20,043 bases of DNA from a virus. The stretch spans positions 1 through 20,043 of IMG/VR virus record IMGVR_UViG_3300005563_000119, one strand, 5' to 3'. Every line of letters starts with the position of its first letter. Position 1 is the stretch's first letter. The notes beneath the pieces were generated by a model. The model made no database searches. It was not told the origin of the DNA and worked only from the letters and a program-made list of their open reading frames with translations. Below, piece by piece: positions 5,037 through 12,891 of this stretch. Position numbers and translations under genes: made by a program.

Positions 5037-7343
5037 ATGGCCGCTTCGATCCCTCTCGGTAACCAGCAAGGTGTTCTTCAGGTCGTCCCGCCGGCGGCGC
5101 TGGAGGCGCAGCTTCAACAGCGGCAGCAGGCGCAAGCTGCTGCCTATGCGCAAAATACACAGTCGCCACCGGACGAGCTAGGCGGCTTCGTCCGCACCCA
5201 GTTCGAGATCATGCGCAACCACCGCAACACCGCGGCGGGCTGGTCGGGCCGGCTGATCGAGGCGCTGCGGACCTTCAACGGCCAGTATTCGCCCGACAAA
5301 CTGCGCGAGGTGCAGAAATTCGGCGGGTCGGAAATTTACGCCCGCATCACCGCCCAGAAATGCCGGGCGGCGTCGTCTCTTTTGCGCGACATCTATTTGG
5401 GACAGGACCGGCCGTGGGCGGTGAAGCCGCCGGCCGACCCGGACATCCCGCCGGACGTGCTGGAGAAGATCGGTACGCTGCTCCAGCACGAGGAGCAGAC
5501 GATCATGCAGGCCGGCGTCCCGCCGGACCCGGACGGTGCGCGCAAGCGGCGCGAGGCGCTGCTTGAGAGCGCGGCGGAAGCTGCGAAGAAAAAGGCCACC
5601 AAGCAGGCCAAGGTCGCCGAAGACCGGATCGAGGAGTATCTCCGCGAAGGCGGCTTCTACCACGCGCTGGCGGAGTTCATCGTCGACCTGCCGATCTTCC
5701 CGTTCGCCTGCATCAAGGGCCCGACGGTCAAGATCGTCCCGGAAGTCGTGTGGCCGCCCGGCGGCGGCCCGCCGACGGTCCAGCAGGTGCCGAAGATGTT
5801 CTGGAGCCGGGTGTCACCGTTCGACATCTGGTGGACGCCGGGCGTCGCCGACATCGCCAACGCCGACGTGATCGAGAAGTCGCGCCTGACCCGTGCTGAG
5901 ATCAATGATCTGCTCGACCTGCCCGGCTACGATCGTAACGCGGTCCGGGCTGTGCTCGACGAGTACGGGCGTGGCGGGCTCTACGAGCATTGGGACACCA
6001 CGGACGCAGAGCGCGCGACCCTTGAAAGTCGTGAGAACCCAGCATGGAACAGGTCCGGCCTGATCACCATGCTGGAATATCACGGCAACGTTCAAGGCCG
6101 GATTTTGCAGGACTATGGTATGCCCGGGGTCAACGATGAGCTCCGTGACTACCGGGTCGACGTCTATTTGATCGGTCGGCATGTCATCAAGGCGAACCTG
6201 TCGCCTTCCCCCCGTGCGCGGCACAACTATTTTACCACGTCGTTCGAGAAAGTGCCCGGCACGCCGCTCGGCAACTCGCTCTCCGACCTGATGGCGGACC
6301 TGCAGGACGCGGCCAACGCGACCCTGCGGTCGCTGCTCAACAACATGGCGATCGCGTCCGGTCCGCAAGTGGTGGTCAACACCGACCGCGTACGCCCCGA
6401 AGACAACGCCGACGATCTCCACCCGTGGAAGCGCTGGCACGCCGCCAACGACCCGGTCGGCACCAACTCCAAGGCGCCGGTGGAGTTCTTCCAGCCGCAG
6501 TCGAACGCGCAGGAACTGCTCGCCGTCTATAAAGCGCTGGTGGAGTTCTCCGACGACATCTCGGCGATCCCGAAGTATGTCGGCGGCAGCGCGTCGGGCG
6601 GCGCCGGCCGCACCGCGTCGGGCCTCGCGATGCTCATGGGCAACGCGTCCAAAATCCTCCAGACCGTCGCCGCCAACATCGACCGCGACATCTTCGAGGT
6701 GGCCCTGCAGCAGCTTGGCGACCTCGTGATGCTCACCGATACGACCGGGATGCTCACGGGCGAAGAGAAATTTTACGTGCAGGGCACCACGGTCGCGGTG
6801 CAGCGCGAGACACAGCGCCAGCGCCAGCTGGAGTTCCTGCAGCACACCAACAACCCGGTCGACATGTCGATCGTCGGTCTCGCCGGCCGCGGCTCGGTGC
6901 TGCGCTCGGTCGCCGACACGATCGGCCTGTCCAGCGACAAGGTCGTTCCGTCGGAAGCAGAGCTTCTCAAGAAACAGGCCAAGCAGCAGGAAGAGCAGCA
7001 GAACAAGGCCATCAGCGAGCAGGTCGACAAAGGCATCCAGAAGGGTGTCGAGCTCGGTGTTCAGGGCATCACCAAAGAACTCACCACCGGCTTTCTGGCG
7101 TCGAGGGCGTCGATGCCGGAGGAGGGGGGCGGCTCACCCCAACCCCCTGCACCGGGCGGAATGGACGGAAACCCCCCCGGCCCTCCGTCCGGTGCAATGG
7201 ATCGCGACGCAAGACAGGCGCAAGGCAACCAAGCATCACCGATGAACAACGCTCCAGCCATGGGCGTCGACGTCGTTGGAAACCAGCGCAAGCCCCCGCA
7301 ACCCGGCCAACGCCTGCCGGGCCCCGTCGGAGGGCCGGGCTGA
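5037..7343 (+). CDS. Portal protein
   Basis: The portal forms the ring at one capsid vertex through which DNA enters and to which the neck binds. The 768-residue product shows typical portal features. The N-terminal region has FVRTQFEIMRNHRNTA and RPWAVKPP. The central region has RVSPFDIWWTPGVAD. Then comes the stem/wing region NSLSDLMADLQDAANATLRS and IPKYVGGSASGGAGRTASGL, a pattern seen in podovirus-type portals. The last 110 residues are a Gln/Lys coiled segment (KQAKQQEEQQNKAISEQ) and a Pro/Gly-rich disordered tail. It starts the rightward structural block 23 bases after the TTAA box, with only a weak ribosome site. Confidence 0.9.
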   Translation: MAASIPLGNQQGVLQVVPPAALEAQLQQRQQAQAAAYAQNTQSPPDELGGFVRTQFEIMRNHRNTAAGWSGRLIEALRTFNGQYSPDKLREVQKFGGSEIYARITAQKCRAASSLLRDIYLGQDRPWAVKPPADPDIPPDVLEKIGTLLQHEEQTIMQAGVPPDPDGARKRREALLESAAEAAKKKATKQAKVAEDRIEEYLREGGFYHALAEFIVDLPIFPFACIKGPTVKIVPEVVWPPGGGPPTVQQVPKMFWSRVSPFDIWWTPGVADIANADVIEKSRLTRAEINDLLDLPGYDRNAVRAVLDEYGRGGLYEHWDTTDAERATLESRENPAWNRSGLITMLEYHGNVQGRILQDYGMPGVNDELRDYRVDVYLIGRHVIKANLSPSPRARHNYFTTSFEKVPGTPLGNSLSDLMADLQDAANATLRSLLNNMAIASGPQVVVNTDRVRPEDNADDLHPWKRWHAANDPVGTNSKAPVEFFQPQSNAQELLAVYKALVEFSDDISAIPKYVGGSASGGAGRTASGLAMLMGNASKILQTVAANIDRDIFEVALQQLGDLVMLTDTTGMLTGEEKFYVQGTTVAVQRETQRQRQLEFLQHTNNPVDMSIVGLAGRGSVLRSVADTIGLSSDKVVPSEAELLKKQAKQQEEQQNKAISEQVDKGIQKGVELGVQGITKELTTGFLASRASMPEEGGGSPQPPAPGGMDGNPPGPPSGAMDRDARQAQGNQASPMNNAPAMGVDVVGNQRKPPQPGQRLPGPVGGPG

Positions 7344-7363
7344 CATCATGAAGGGGGAAATCA

Positions 7364-9340
7364 GTGAAACTTTTCTGGAACGCCATCGTCAAGAACGAGG
7401 GCGCGCGCATCGAACGTTGCGTTAAGAGCCTGCTGCCGCAGATCGCCGGCGCCATCATCGTCGATACCGGGTCCACCGACGACACGCTGGTCAAGCTGAC
7501 CAGCCTTTTCAAGGAAGCCGGCAAGCCGCTTGAGATCGGCCACGCACCGTTCGAGAACTTCGAGCAGGCGCGCAATCAGGCGCTGAAGCTCGCGCGCGCG
7601 AGCAAGCTGCCGTGGGACTATCTTCTGTTGTGCGACGCCGACATGGAGCTCGTCGTTCGCAAGGGCGAGTGGGACGTCGGCCTCACGGCGCCCGGCTACA
7701 ACATGAAGCAGTTCGCCGGCGGCACGATCGGCTACTTCAACATGCGGCTGGTAAGCAAGGACGCCACCGGCAAATATCGCGGCGTCACGCACGAGTATCT
7801 CGACGTCGCCGGCCCGATCATTCCGGAAGACGCGGCGTACTTCGTCGACCACGCCGACGGCGCCAACCGGCCGGACAAGTACAAGCGCGACATCGATCTT
7901 CTGACCAAGGCGCTCGCAACGGAAAAAGACCCGGGGCTGGTGCAGCGCTACACATTCTATTTGGCGCAGTCTTATTTCGACGGCGGCGAATGGGGTACGG
8001 CGGCTGCGTTCTACAAGCGCCGCGTCGAGCTCGGCGGCTGGGACGAGGAAGTCTGGAACGCGCAGGTCAAGTACGCTTACTGTCTTTTGAAGATGGACGA
8101 CGAGCCCGCCTACGTCCACCACATGCTCAAAGCCTACGAGATGCGGCCTTCGCGCGCGGAGGCGCTCTACGACCTTGCGCGGTTTTACCGCGAGAAGCCC
8201 GACCGCCAGAAGACGTCGCTGCTGTTCTCGACGATGGGGATGAAGCTCAAGCGGCCGGGCGATCTCCTGTTCGTCAACGAAGAAGTCTACCGGACGGGCC
8301 TGCGGGAAGAGTTCGCGATCTGCGCGGGTTACGACAACAAACATCGGGCCGAAGGCGCCAAGGTCGCGGCGATGCTGTCGCTCGAAGGCTCGCAGCAGGC
8401 GAGAGGAAACCTCTACTGGTATCTGGAGCCGCTGAAGACCTTCGTGCCGTCTTTTACGTCCGAGAAGTATTCGTTCACGCCGCCTGCCGGCTACAAGGCG
8501 ATGAACCCTTCCGTGTTCGTCGACGAAGACGGGAGAGCGCGCACGCTGGTCCGGACGGTGAACTACTCGATCGTCGACGGCCGCTACATGATCAACAACG
8601 AGGACGGATCAGTCAGCGAGTTCGACCATCCGATCAAGACCCGCAATTTCATCGACCGGCGGGATGGCGGTTGGGAAGAAATTCTTATGCCCTCTGAAAA
8701 CTGGCCGATGGAATGGGACCTTGTCCACGGCTTTGAAGACAGCCGTCTTTTTAAGTGGCGCGGTGATTTCTGGACGCTCTCGACTGTGCGGCAGCTGAAC
8801 CGTGAAGGATGGTGCGAGCAAGTTCTTGCACCGCTGGTGAACGAGAATGGTCGATGGCGATACGGAAACAACTGGAAACGTATCCTGCCAGAGCACCGGC
8901 GGAACGAGAAAAACTGGATGCCATGGGTCGAAGGTAACGATCTGCGGTTCGTCTATCGTCTCGGGGCATTGATCGACACCGATGGAAAATTCGTCGTTGA
9001 CCATCCGCAGCAATGGGATGTTGGCAACATCAGCGGCGGTTCGCAAGTGGTCGACATCGGCGAGGGGAGAAAACTCGCGATCGTGCACGAGGCCGGGCAA
9101 ATCCCCGGCCAGCCGAAGCGCTATTACAGACACCGGTTCGCGCTGTTCCGGGAAGACAAAAACCTCCACGCGCTCTCGCATCCGTTCTGTTTCCACGCGA
9201 AAGAAATCGAGTTCGCTGCCGGGCTCGGGTATCTGCCGGACAGCAAAGAGATCGTCATCTCGTATGGCGTGCGCGATTGCGAAGCACGGCTCGCGATCAT
9301 GGACGCCGACGAAGTCGTCCGGTTCACGCTGGAGGACTAG
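7364..9340 (+). CDS. Three-part glycosyltransferase: GT2, TPR, GH130-like propeller
   Basis: The protein begins with GTG 7364 behind a GGGGGAAA ribosome site and has 658 residues. Residues 1-150 are a family 2 glycosyltransferase: NEGARIERCV, VDTGSTDDT (34-41) and the metal-binding DAD at 91-93. Residues about 190-300 are helical and resemble tetratricopeptide repeats (YTFYLAQSYFDGGEW, AEALYDLARFYREKP). Residues about 365-655 resemble the five-bladed propeller of GH130-type glycoside phosphorylases: GFEDSRLF (456-463), EKNWMPW, GGSQVV, YRHRF and YGVRDCEA. Such a fusion could add sugars to virion proteins or host glycans. Whether the C-terminal part is active or only binds sugar is unknown. 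Confidence 0.8.
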   Translation: MKLFWNAIVKNEGARIERCVKSLLPQIAGAIIVDTGSTDDTLVKLTSLFKEAGKPLEIGHAPFENFEQARNQALKLARASKLPWDYLLLCDADMELVVRKGEWDVGLTAPGYNMKQFAGGTIGYFNMRLVSKDATGKYRGVTHEYLDVAGPIIPEDAAYFVDHADGANRPDKYKRDIDLLTKALATEKDPGLVQRYTFYLAQSYFDGGEWGTAAAFYKRRVELGGWDEEVWNAQVKYAYCLLKMDDEPAYVHHMLKAYEMRPSRAEALYDLARFYREKPDRQKTSLLFSTMGMKLKRPGDLLFVNEEVYRTGLREEFAICAGYDNKHRAEGAKVAAMLSLEGSQQARGNLYWYLEPLKTFVPSFTSEKYSFTPPAGYKAMNPSVFVDEDGRARTLVRTVNYSIVDGRYMINNEDGSVSEFDHPIKTRNFIDRRDGGWEEILMPSENWPMEWDLVHGFEDSRLFKWRGDFWTLSTVRQLNREGWCEQVLAPLVNENGRWRYGNNWKRILPEHRRNEKNWMPWVEGNDLRFVYRLGALIDTDGKFVVDHPQQWDVGNISGGSQVVDIGEGRKLAIVHEAGQIPGQPKRYYRHRFALFREDKNLHALSHPFCFHAKEIEFAAGLGYLPDSKEIVISYGVRDCEARLAIMDADEVVRFTLED

Positions 9341-10009
9341 ATGATCACCGTCGTAACCGGATACGTCGAGCTCCCGAACCACCCGCGGCCCAAGCGGGAG
9401 TACGAACAGCTTGTCCGCAAGCTGTTCAACATCGAGCACAGCGTGCTGCTCTACAAACCCGAACTCGAAGAATGCTGGCTGCATCAGTACCTGTGCAACA
9501 ACGAACAGTCCTACACGCACTCGGTGTCTGACAATCCGGCGAAGAACACGCTCGGGTATCACATCGTGCAGGCGCAAAAGACGCAATGGATCGAGAAGGC
9601 GTGGGTGGAATACCCGAAAACAGACGTGTTCGTCTGGATCGACGCCGGTATTTTCCACGTACCGGGCGTCACCGCGAAAATTATAGACGACTTTTTAGCC
9701 CGCGCTGAAGGCGAGCGCGCGGTGACCATCCCCGGCTGCTGGCCAAAAGGAACGTATACCTACGACGACAACCATCCATGCTGGAGGTTTTGCGGCGGGG
9801 TGATGGTCGTCCCCAAGAAATACGTCGTGCAGTTCAACGACGCCATGCAGAACGAATACGTCCGCTGGATCGAAGAGACCGGCAACGTGTCGTGGGAAGT
9901 GAACACGCTTGCCCGGCTCGAAGAGCGCAATCCGGAATTTCCACTGTGGTGGTACGCCGCCGACCACGACCAGACTTTATTCACCAACTACATGGGAGTG
10001 CGGTCATGA
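9341..10009 (+). CDS. HtrL/YibB-like protein, putative glycosyltransferase-type
   Basis: The ATG follows the previous TAG directly. The 222-residue product has a YHIVQAQKTQWIEKAW region, then VFVWIDAGIFH with an acidic DAG motif and later CWRFCGGVMVVPKKY and YAADHDQTLFTNY. These features fit the HtrL/YibB family, whose members lie in surface-polysaccharide loci of bacteria and are thought to have a GT-A-like fold (from memory). Its location next to a GT2-containing protein supports a role in sugar transfer. Acceptor and donor are unknown. Its stop overlaps the endolysin start as ATGA. Confidence 0.65.
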   Translation: MITVVTGYVELPNHPRPKREYEQLVRKLFNIEHSVLLYKPELEECWLHQYLCNNEQSYTHSVSDNPAKNTLGYHIVQAQKTQWIEKAWVEYPKTDVFVWIDAGIFHVPGVTAKIIDDFLARAEGERAVTIPGCWPKGTYTYDDNHPCWRFCGGVMVVPKKYVVQFNDAMQNEYVRWIEETGNVSWEVNTLARLEERNPEFPLWWYAADHDQTLFTNYMGVRS

Positions 10010-10719
10010 ACTTTCAGGGCTCGGGCAAGCGGCTTGACGACTACGACATCCCGCGGATTGGCGCGTTGATCGGCGTCGGCGAGGACGAAATCCACGCGGT
10101 GCTCGACGTGGAGAGCTCGGGCTCGGGCTTTGACCGCCAAGGCCGGCTGAAGATGCTGTTCGAGCCGCATGTGTTCTTCCGCTGCCTGCCGCAGGACAAG
10201 CGTGCAGCGGCGGTCTCGCAGGGGCTCGCCTACTCGCAGTGGCGGCCGGGCGAATACCCGCCGGACAGCTATCCGCGCCTGCTGCGGGCCATGGAGATCG
10301 ACGAGACCGCGGCGCTGAAAGCGTGCTCATGGGGCCTCGGACAAATTCTCGGCGAGAACTATCAGGCCGCCGGCTATCTGTCGCCGCAGGCCATGGTGGC
10401 GGACTTCTGCAAGGACGAAGCCAACCAGCTTGAAGCGATGATCCGCTTCATCAAGAGCAAGGGGCTGGACCGGGCGTTGCGGATGAAGGATTGGGCGCGG
10501 TTCGCGCAAGGCTACAACGGCGCGAACTACCGCCAGAACGACTACGACGGCAAATTGAAACGCGCGTTCGAGCGCTGGTCGAAAATCAAGGACACGCCGT
10601 ACAACCCGGCGACGACCCCGACAACGGCACCGGCGGTGAAACCAGCCACCGCGCCGCCGAACGCAAAGCCCAAAGGCTTGCTGGAAGCATTTTTATCCTT
10701 GCTCAAAAAGGGAGCATGA
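10006..10719 (+). CDS. N-acetylmuramidase endolysin
   Basis: The 237-residue product cleaves peptidoglycan at the end of infection. The N-terminal half matches the phage N-acetylmuramidase family (PF11860/DUF3380): VLDVESSGSGFDRQGRLKML with the presumed catalytic Glu36 in VESSGSGF, followed by FEPHVFFRCL, then SWGLGQILGENYQAAGY and FAQGYNGANYRQNDYDGKL. No signal peptide is visible, so release should need a holin. A Pro/Thr/Ala-rich C-terminal linker (about residues 204-225) ends in a short hydrophobic/basic tail, LLEAFLSLLKKGA. ATG 10006 overlaps the upstream stop; the frame is open further upstream but overlaps the previous gene. Confidence 0.9.
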   Translation: MNFQGSGKRLDDYDIPRIGALIGVGEDEIHAVLDVESSGSGFDRQGRLKMLFEPHVFFRCLPQDKRAAAVSQGLAYSQWRPGEYPPDSYPRLLRAMEIDETAALKACSWGLGQILGENYQAAGYLSPQAMVADFCKDEANQLEAMIRFIKSKGLDRALRMKDWARFAQGYNGANYRQNDYDGKLKRAFERWSKIKDTPYNPATTPTTAPAVKPATAPPNAKPKGLLEAFLSLLKKGA

Positions 10720-10720
10720 C

Positions 10721-11110
10721 ATGGAAATTACATTCATCAGCAAGCCGCAGACCGTCATCTGGATTTTGGTCACGGTCGCCACCCTGATTTTTTACTTCCT
10801 CATGGTGCGTCCGCGCATTAAAGACCGTCCTGAGTTCCAGCAATTCCGCGGCGCCGTCCTGTCGTGGTTGCGGGTTCGCTGGGACGTGGTCACGGCCGGA
10901 ATGATCGTGTCGTTCCCGTCGCTATGGAACGGTGCGCTCGACGCCGCAGTGTTAACCTCGCAAGTGCTGGGGGATTTGCTGCCCGCGATCGCAGGGGTCG
11001 ACCTGTCGGCCTACATCCTGCCTGACTGGGTGACGACGTCCATCCGCCTCGGGGCGGCCGCGATGCCGGTCATCCGCTCTTTTATTGAACGCGTACCGCA
11101 CAAGGATTGA
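10721..11110 (+). CDS. Membrane protein of lysis cassette (holin candidate 1)
   Basis: The 129-residue product has a clear N-terminal transmembrane segment (about residues 11-29, TVIWILVTVATLIFYFLMV) and a basic following stretch, and later hydrophobic or amphipathic segments (TSIRLGAAAMPVIRSFI). GGAG upstream is the ribosome site, and the gene follows the endolysin stop by one base. Position directly after the endolysin suggests a holin, antiholin or lysis regulator, but no named family is recognised. Confidence 0.6.
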   Translation: MEITFISKPQTVIWILVTVATLIFYFLMVRPRIKDRPEFQQFRGAVLSWLRVRWDVVTAGMIVSFPSLWNGALDAAVLTSQVLGDLLPAIAGVDLSAYILPDWVTTSIRLGAAAMPVIRSFIERVPHKD

Positions 11111-11111
11111 C

Positions 11112-11594
11112 ATGCTGGAAACCATCGCAGCCGCCCTCGGCGGAAAACTGTTCGACGCGTTCTTCGGCAATATCCGCGGCGTCTTGAAAGACTATCAAGA
11201 CAGGAAAATCAGCGAGGCAGAGCTCGCTGAAAAATTCAAAGAGGCGTTTCTTGGTTCCTTCACCAAGGTGGAGACCGCACACGCCGATCTGACCGCGCGC
11301 ACGTTTGAAAGCTTTCAGGGAACCCTGCGTACGTCGCAAATGATGCAGACGGCGTGGTGCTGGATGGTATACACCCAGCTATTCGTTTTGTTCTGGCACC
11401 AATGGTGTGTGCCGTTTTTAGTTTTCGTGATCCGTCAATCGGTTCCAAATTTCCAGTATCCGTCGTCGGGCTCGACGGTTGAGTGGGCGTATCTGCTGCT
11501 GGCGTTTCTGTTCGGCGCCGGCGCGGTGGTGCTGCGGGGTGGACCAGCCGCAGGCGGCATCGTCGACAACCTGAAACGGCTGGTCGGCAAATGA
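11112..11594 (+). CDS. Two-span membrane protein of lysis cassette (holin candidate 2)
   Basis: The start at ATG 11112 lies just after the previous stop; the frame is open upstream to 11085, but that adds residues inside the preceding gene. The 160-residue product has a soluble helical first half (LFDAFFGNIRGVLKDYQDRK, then ISEAELAEKFKEAFL). It then has two membrane segments, MVYTQLFVLFWHQWCVPFLV and VEWAYLLLAFLFGAGAVVL, and a basic tail, NLKRLVGK. This layout is common for phage holin-type proteins. The stop overlaps the next start as ATGA. Confidence 0.65.
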   Translation: MLETIAAALGGKLFDAFFGNIRGVLKDYQDRKISEAELAEKFKEAFLGSFTKVETAHADLTARTFESFQGTLRTSQMMQTAWCWMVYTQLFVLFWHQWCVPFLVFVIRQSVPNFQYPSSGSTVEWAYLLLAFLFGAGAVVLRGGPAAGGIVDNLKRLVGK

Positions 11595-11941
11595 GCGGAA
11601 CGCTTGGAATGTTGACACTCGATTACACGATCACCATCGGCAACATGATCGAAATTGCCGCAATTATCGGCGGCGGGCTGCTGGTGTTGATCACGATGAA
11701 GCACGACGTCGGTACGCTCAAGCTCGGCTCGGCGGCGCTCAAGCTAGAGCTCAACTCGATGCAGGTCGAGATAAAGAAACTCGGCGACATTTTGGTTAAC
11801 CTCGCCGATATCCGCGGCGAGATACGCGTGCTTGCCGCCCGCCTTTCAGCAACCGAACAGGACATCCGCGAATTGCGCCACGGTGACGGCTTCATCCAAG
11901 GTCGTCGCGGTATCGACCGCGAGTACCCGCCGGACCCTTAA
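11591..11941 (+). CDS. Membrane-anchored coiled-coil protein (spanin- or holin-like)
   Basis: The 116-residue product has an N-terminal transmembrane segment (about residues 18-36, MIEIAAIIGGGLLVLITMK) followed by a long predicted coiled coil (LNSMQVEIKKLGDILVNLAD, then RLSATEQDIRELR) and a polar tail. This is the arrangement of inner-membrane spanins and of some holin-like proteins. No partner outer-membrane lipoprotein was found nested within it. The stop codon overlaps the second TTAA-N7-TTAA box. Confidence 0.6.
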   Translation: MSGTLGMLTLDYTITIGNMIEIAAIIGGGLLVLITMKHDVGTLKLGSAALKLELNSMQVEIKKLGDILVNLADIRGEIRVLAARLSATEQDIRELRHGDGFIQGRRGIDREYPPDP

Positions 11942-11952
11942 TTTTTCCTTAA
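11938..11952 (+). promoter_or_regulatory. TTAA-N7-TTAA box (CtrA-type) before the head-assembly genes
   Basis: The box is TTAA-TTTTTCC-TTAA followed by C, an exact match to the full CtrA consensus TTAA-N7-TTAAC. It overlaps the last codon of the membrane-protein gene and lies 61 bases before ATG 12014. The GGTTTA that follows also appears after the first box. No confident -10 element was identified in the gap. Confidence 0.7.
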
Positions 11953-12013
11953 CGGTTTAGCTCTACGTCAGAAGAGATAGCTTTCCAGACAGGCTCCACT
12001 GAGAGGATTTTCC

Positions 12014-12241
12014 ATGGTCGCGCCGTCGAAGACCAAAGAGGCCCAGCACAACGTCGAGTTCGCCAAGGGTGGCGACACGCCGATGTTCAGTGAGCAGCAG
12101 GCCGAACCGATGAAGTCCGGTCAGACCGGCGACCCGGGCGCGACCGGCAAGGGCGCCTCGTTCGCCAAGGGCGGCACGAACAAGATGTTCGGCTTCCATG
12201 GCGCAGAGCCGCAGCAGGCGGGCCGCACGAGCGCGCGCTGA
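12014..12241 (+). CDS. Gly/Lys-rich mini-protein with duplicated FAKGG motif
   Basis: The 75-residue product contains two copies of a short unit: EFAKGGDTPMF followed by AEPMKSGQTG, and SFAKGGTNKMFG followed by AEPQQAGRTS. The copies appear to be an internal duplication. It is probably disordered. AGAGGA upstream is a good ribosome site. It is the first gene after the second TTAA box, and its stop overlaps the next ATG as TGATG. Small proteins of this look occur beside capsid genes in podovirus-like phages (from memory); the function is unknown. Confidence 0.75.
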   Translation: MVAPSKTKEAQHNVEFAKGGDTPMFSEQQAEPMKSGQTGDPGATGKGASFAKGGTNKMFGFHGAEPQQAGRTSAR

Positions 12242-12465
12242 TGCCCCGGCTGCCCAAAGCACCGGCGCCACTCTCCGCCCCCGGGCAGACGGGCCGCCCC
12301 AAGATGGCCGACCCGTCCAAGGCCGTGATGGCCGCGCCGCGCATCCGACCCGTCAGCACCCGCGACTACGGCAAGGGCGGCACGCCGCTTTCCGGCGCCC
12401 CCGACACGGGCAGCGAGCGCGGAGCAGGCGTCGGCTTTGGAGGATTGAAGCCCTATGGCACGTAA
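12241..12465 (+). CDS. Pro/Gly-rich mini-protein with YGKGG motif
   Basis: The 74-residue product is basic and probably disordered, with Pro/Ala repeats in the N-terminal half and TRDYGKGGTPLSGAP and GFGGLKPYGT in the C-terminal half. The KGG core resembles the motif of the gene before it, so the two may be related. It overlaps both neighbours. No function is recognised. Confidence 0.7.
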   Translation: MPRLPKAPAPLSAPGQTGRPKMADPSKAVMAAPRIRPVSTRDYGKGGTPLSGAPDTGSERGAGVGFGGLKPYGT

Positions 12466-12673
12466 AGGCCCGTTCAAGAAAGACCTCACGCCGATCGGCA
12501 AGGGTGGTGTCACGGTGCAGCGCGGCAAGGGCGCGCGCGAGACATCGTCCAGCAACGCAGATGCCGTGACCGGCGCGGATGCATTCCGACTTCCCGGAAA
12601 TTACGCCAAGTCCTCACCGGCGGCGCCTGCCGACCCGATGATGCTCGGCGATGGCGACGCAGACGACATTTGA
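12455..12673 (+). CDS. Basic mini-protein with IGKGG motif
   Basis: The 72-residue product has a strongly basic N-terminus, MARKGPFKKDLTPIGKGGVT, the third KGG-type motif in a row, then a Ser/Ala-rich segment and an acidic tail, GDGDADDI. GGAGG in the upstream coding region serves as a ribosome site. The next gene starts within its stop codon. Function unknown; a capsid-associated or DNA-contacting role is possible. Confidence 0.7.
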   Translation: MARKGPFKKDLTPIGKGGVTVQRGKGARETSSSNADAVTGADAFRLPGNYAKSSPAAPADPMMLGDGDADDI

Positions 12674-12882
12674 CCGACGACGATCTTACACAGCGCCTGC
12701 GCTTCATGCGCAACGCCGCGCCGCAGCAGTACGGCGAGTTTTGTGCTGCGTTTGAACGCTACACATTGGGGAAACTGACGGAGCTCGCGCAGACAGAGGG
12801 GAACGTGCACGCGGCGCAAGGCAAGGCGCAGATGTGCATGAAACTGTCGAGATTGTTCAACGATGTACAAAAGGTGAAATAG
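12670..12882 (+). CDS. Small helical protein with TTG start
   Basis: The 70-residue product starts at TTG 12670, which overlaps the previous stop as TTGA. It is almost wholly helical and charged (QRLRFMRNAAPQQYGEFCAA, then KLTELAQTEGNVHAAQGKAQ). Position immediately before the scaffold gene suggests a head-assembly role, but no family is recognised. Confidence 0.6.
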   Translation: MTDDDLTQRLRFMRNAAPQQYGEFCAAFERYTLGKLTELAQTEGNVHAAQGKAQMCMKLSRLFNDVQKVK

Positions 12883-12891
12883 GGGTGAACG

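Noticed and set aside
5814-6845. A 343-codon open frame antisense to the portal gene
   Set aside because: GC-rich coding DNA gives long antisense frames; the product is Val/Arg/Asp-rich with no motif, and the portal reading is certain.
7361-8344. A 327-codon frame antisense to the glycosyltransferase gene
   Set aside because: No motif and no ribosome site; the sense frame has clear GT2 motifs.
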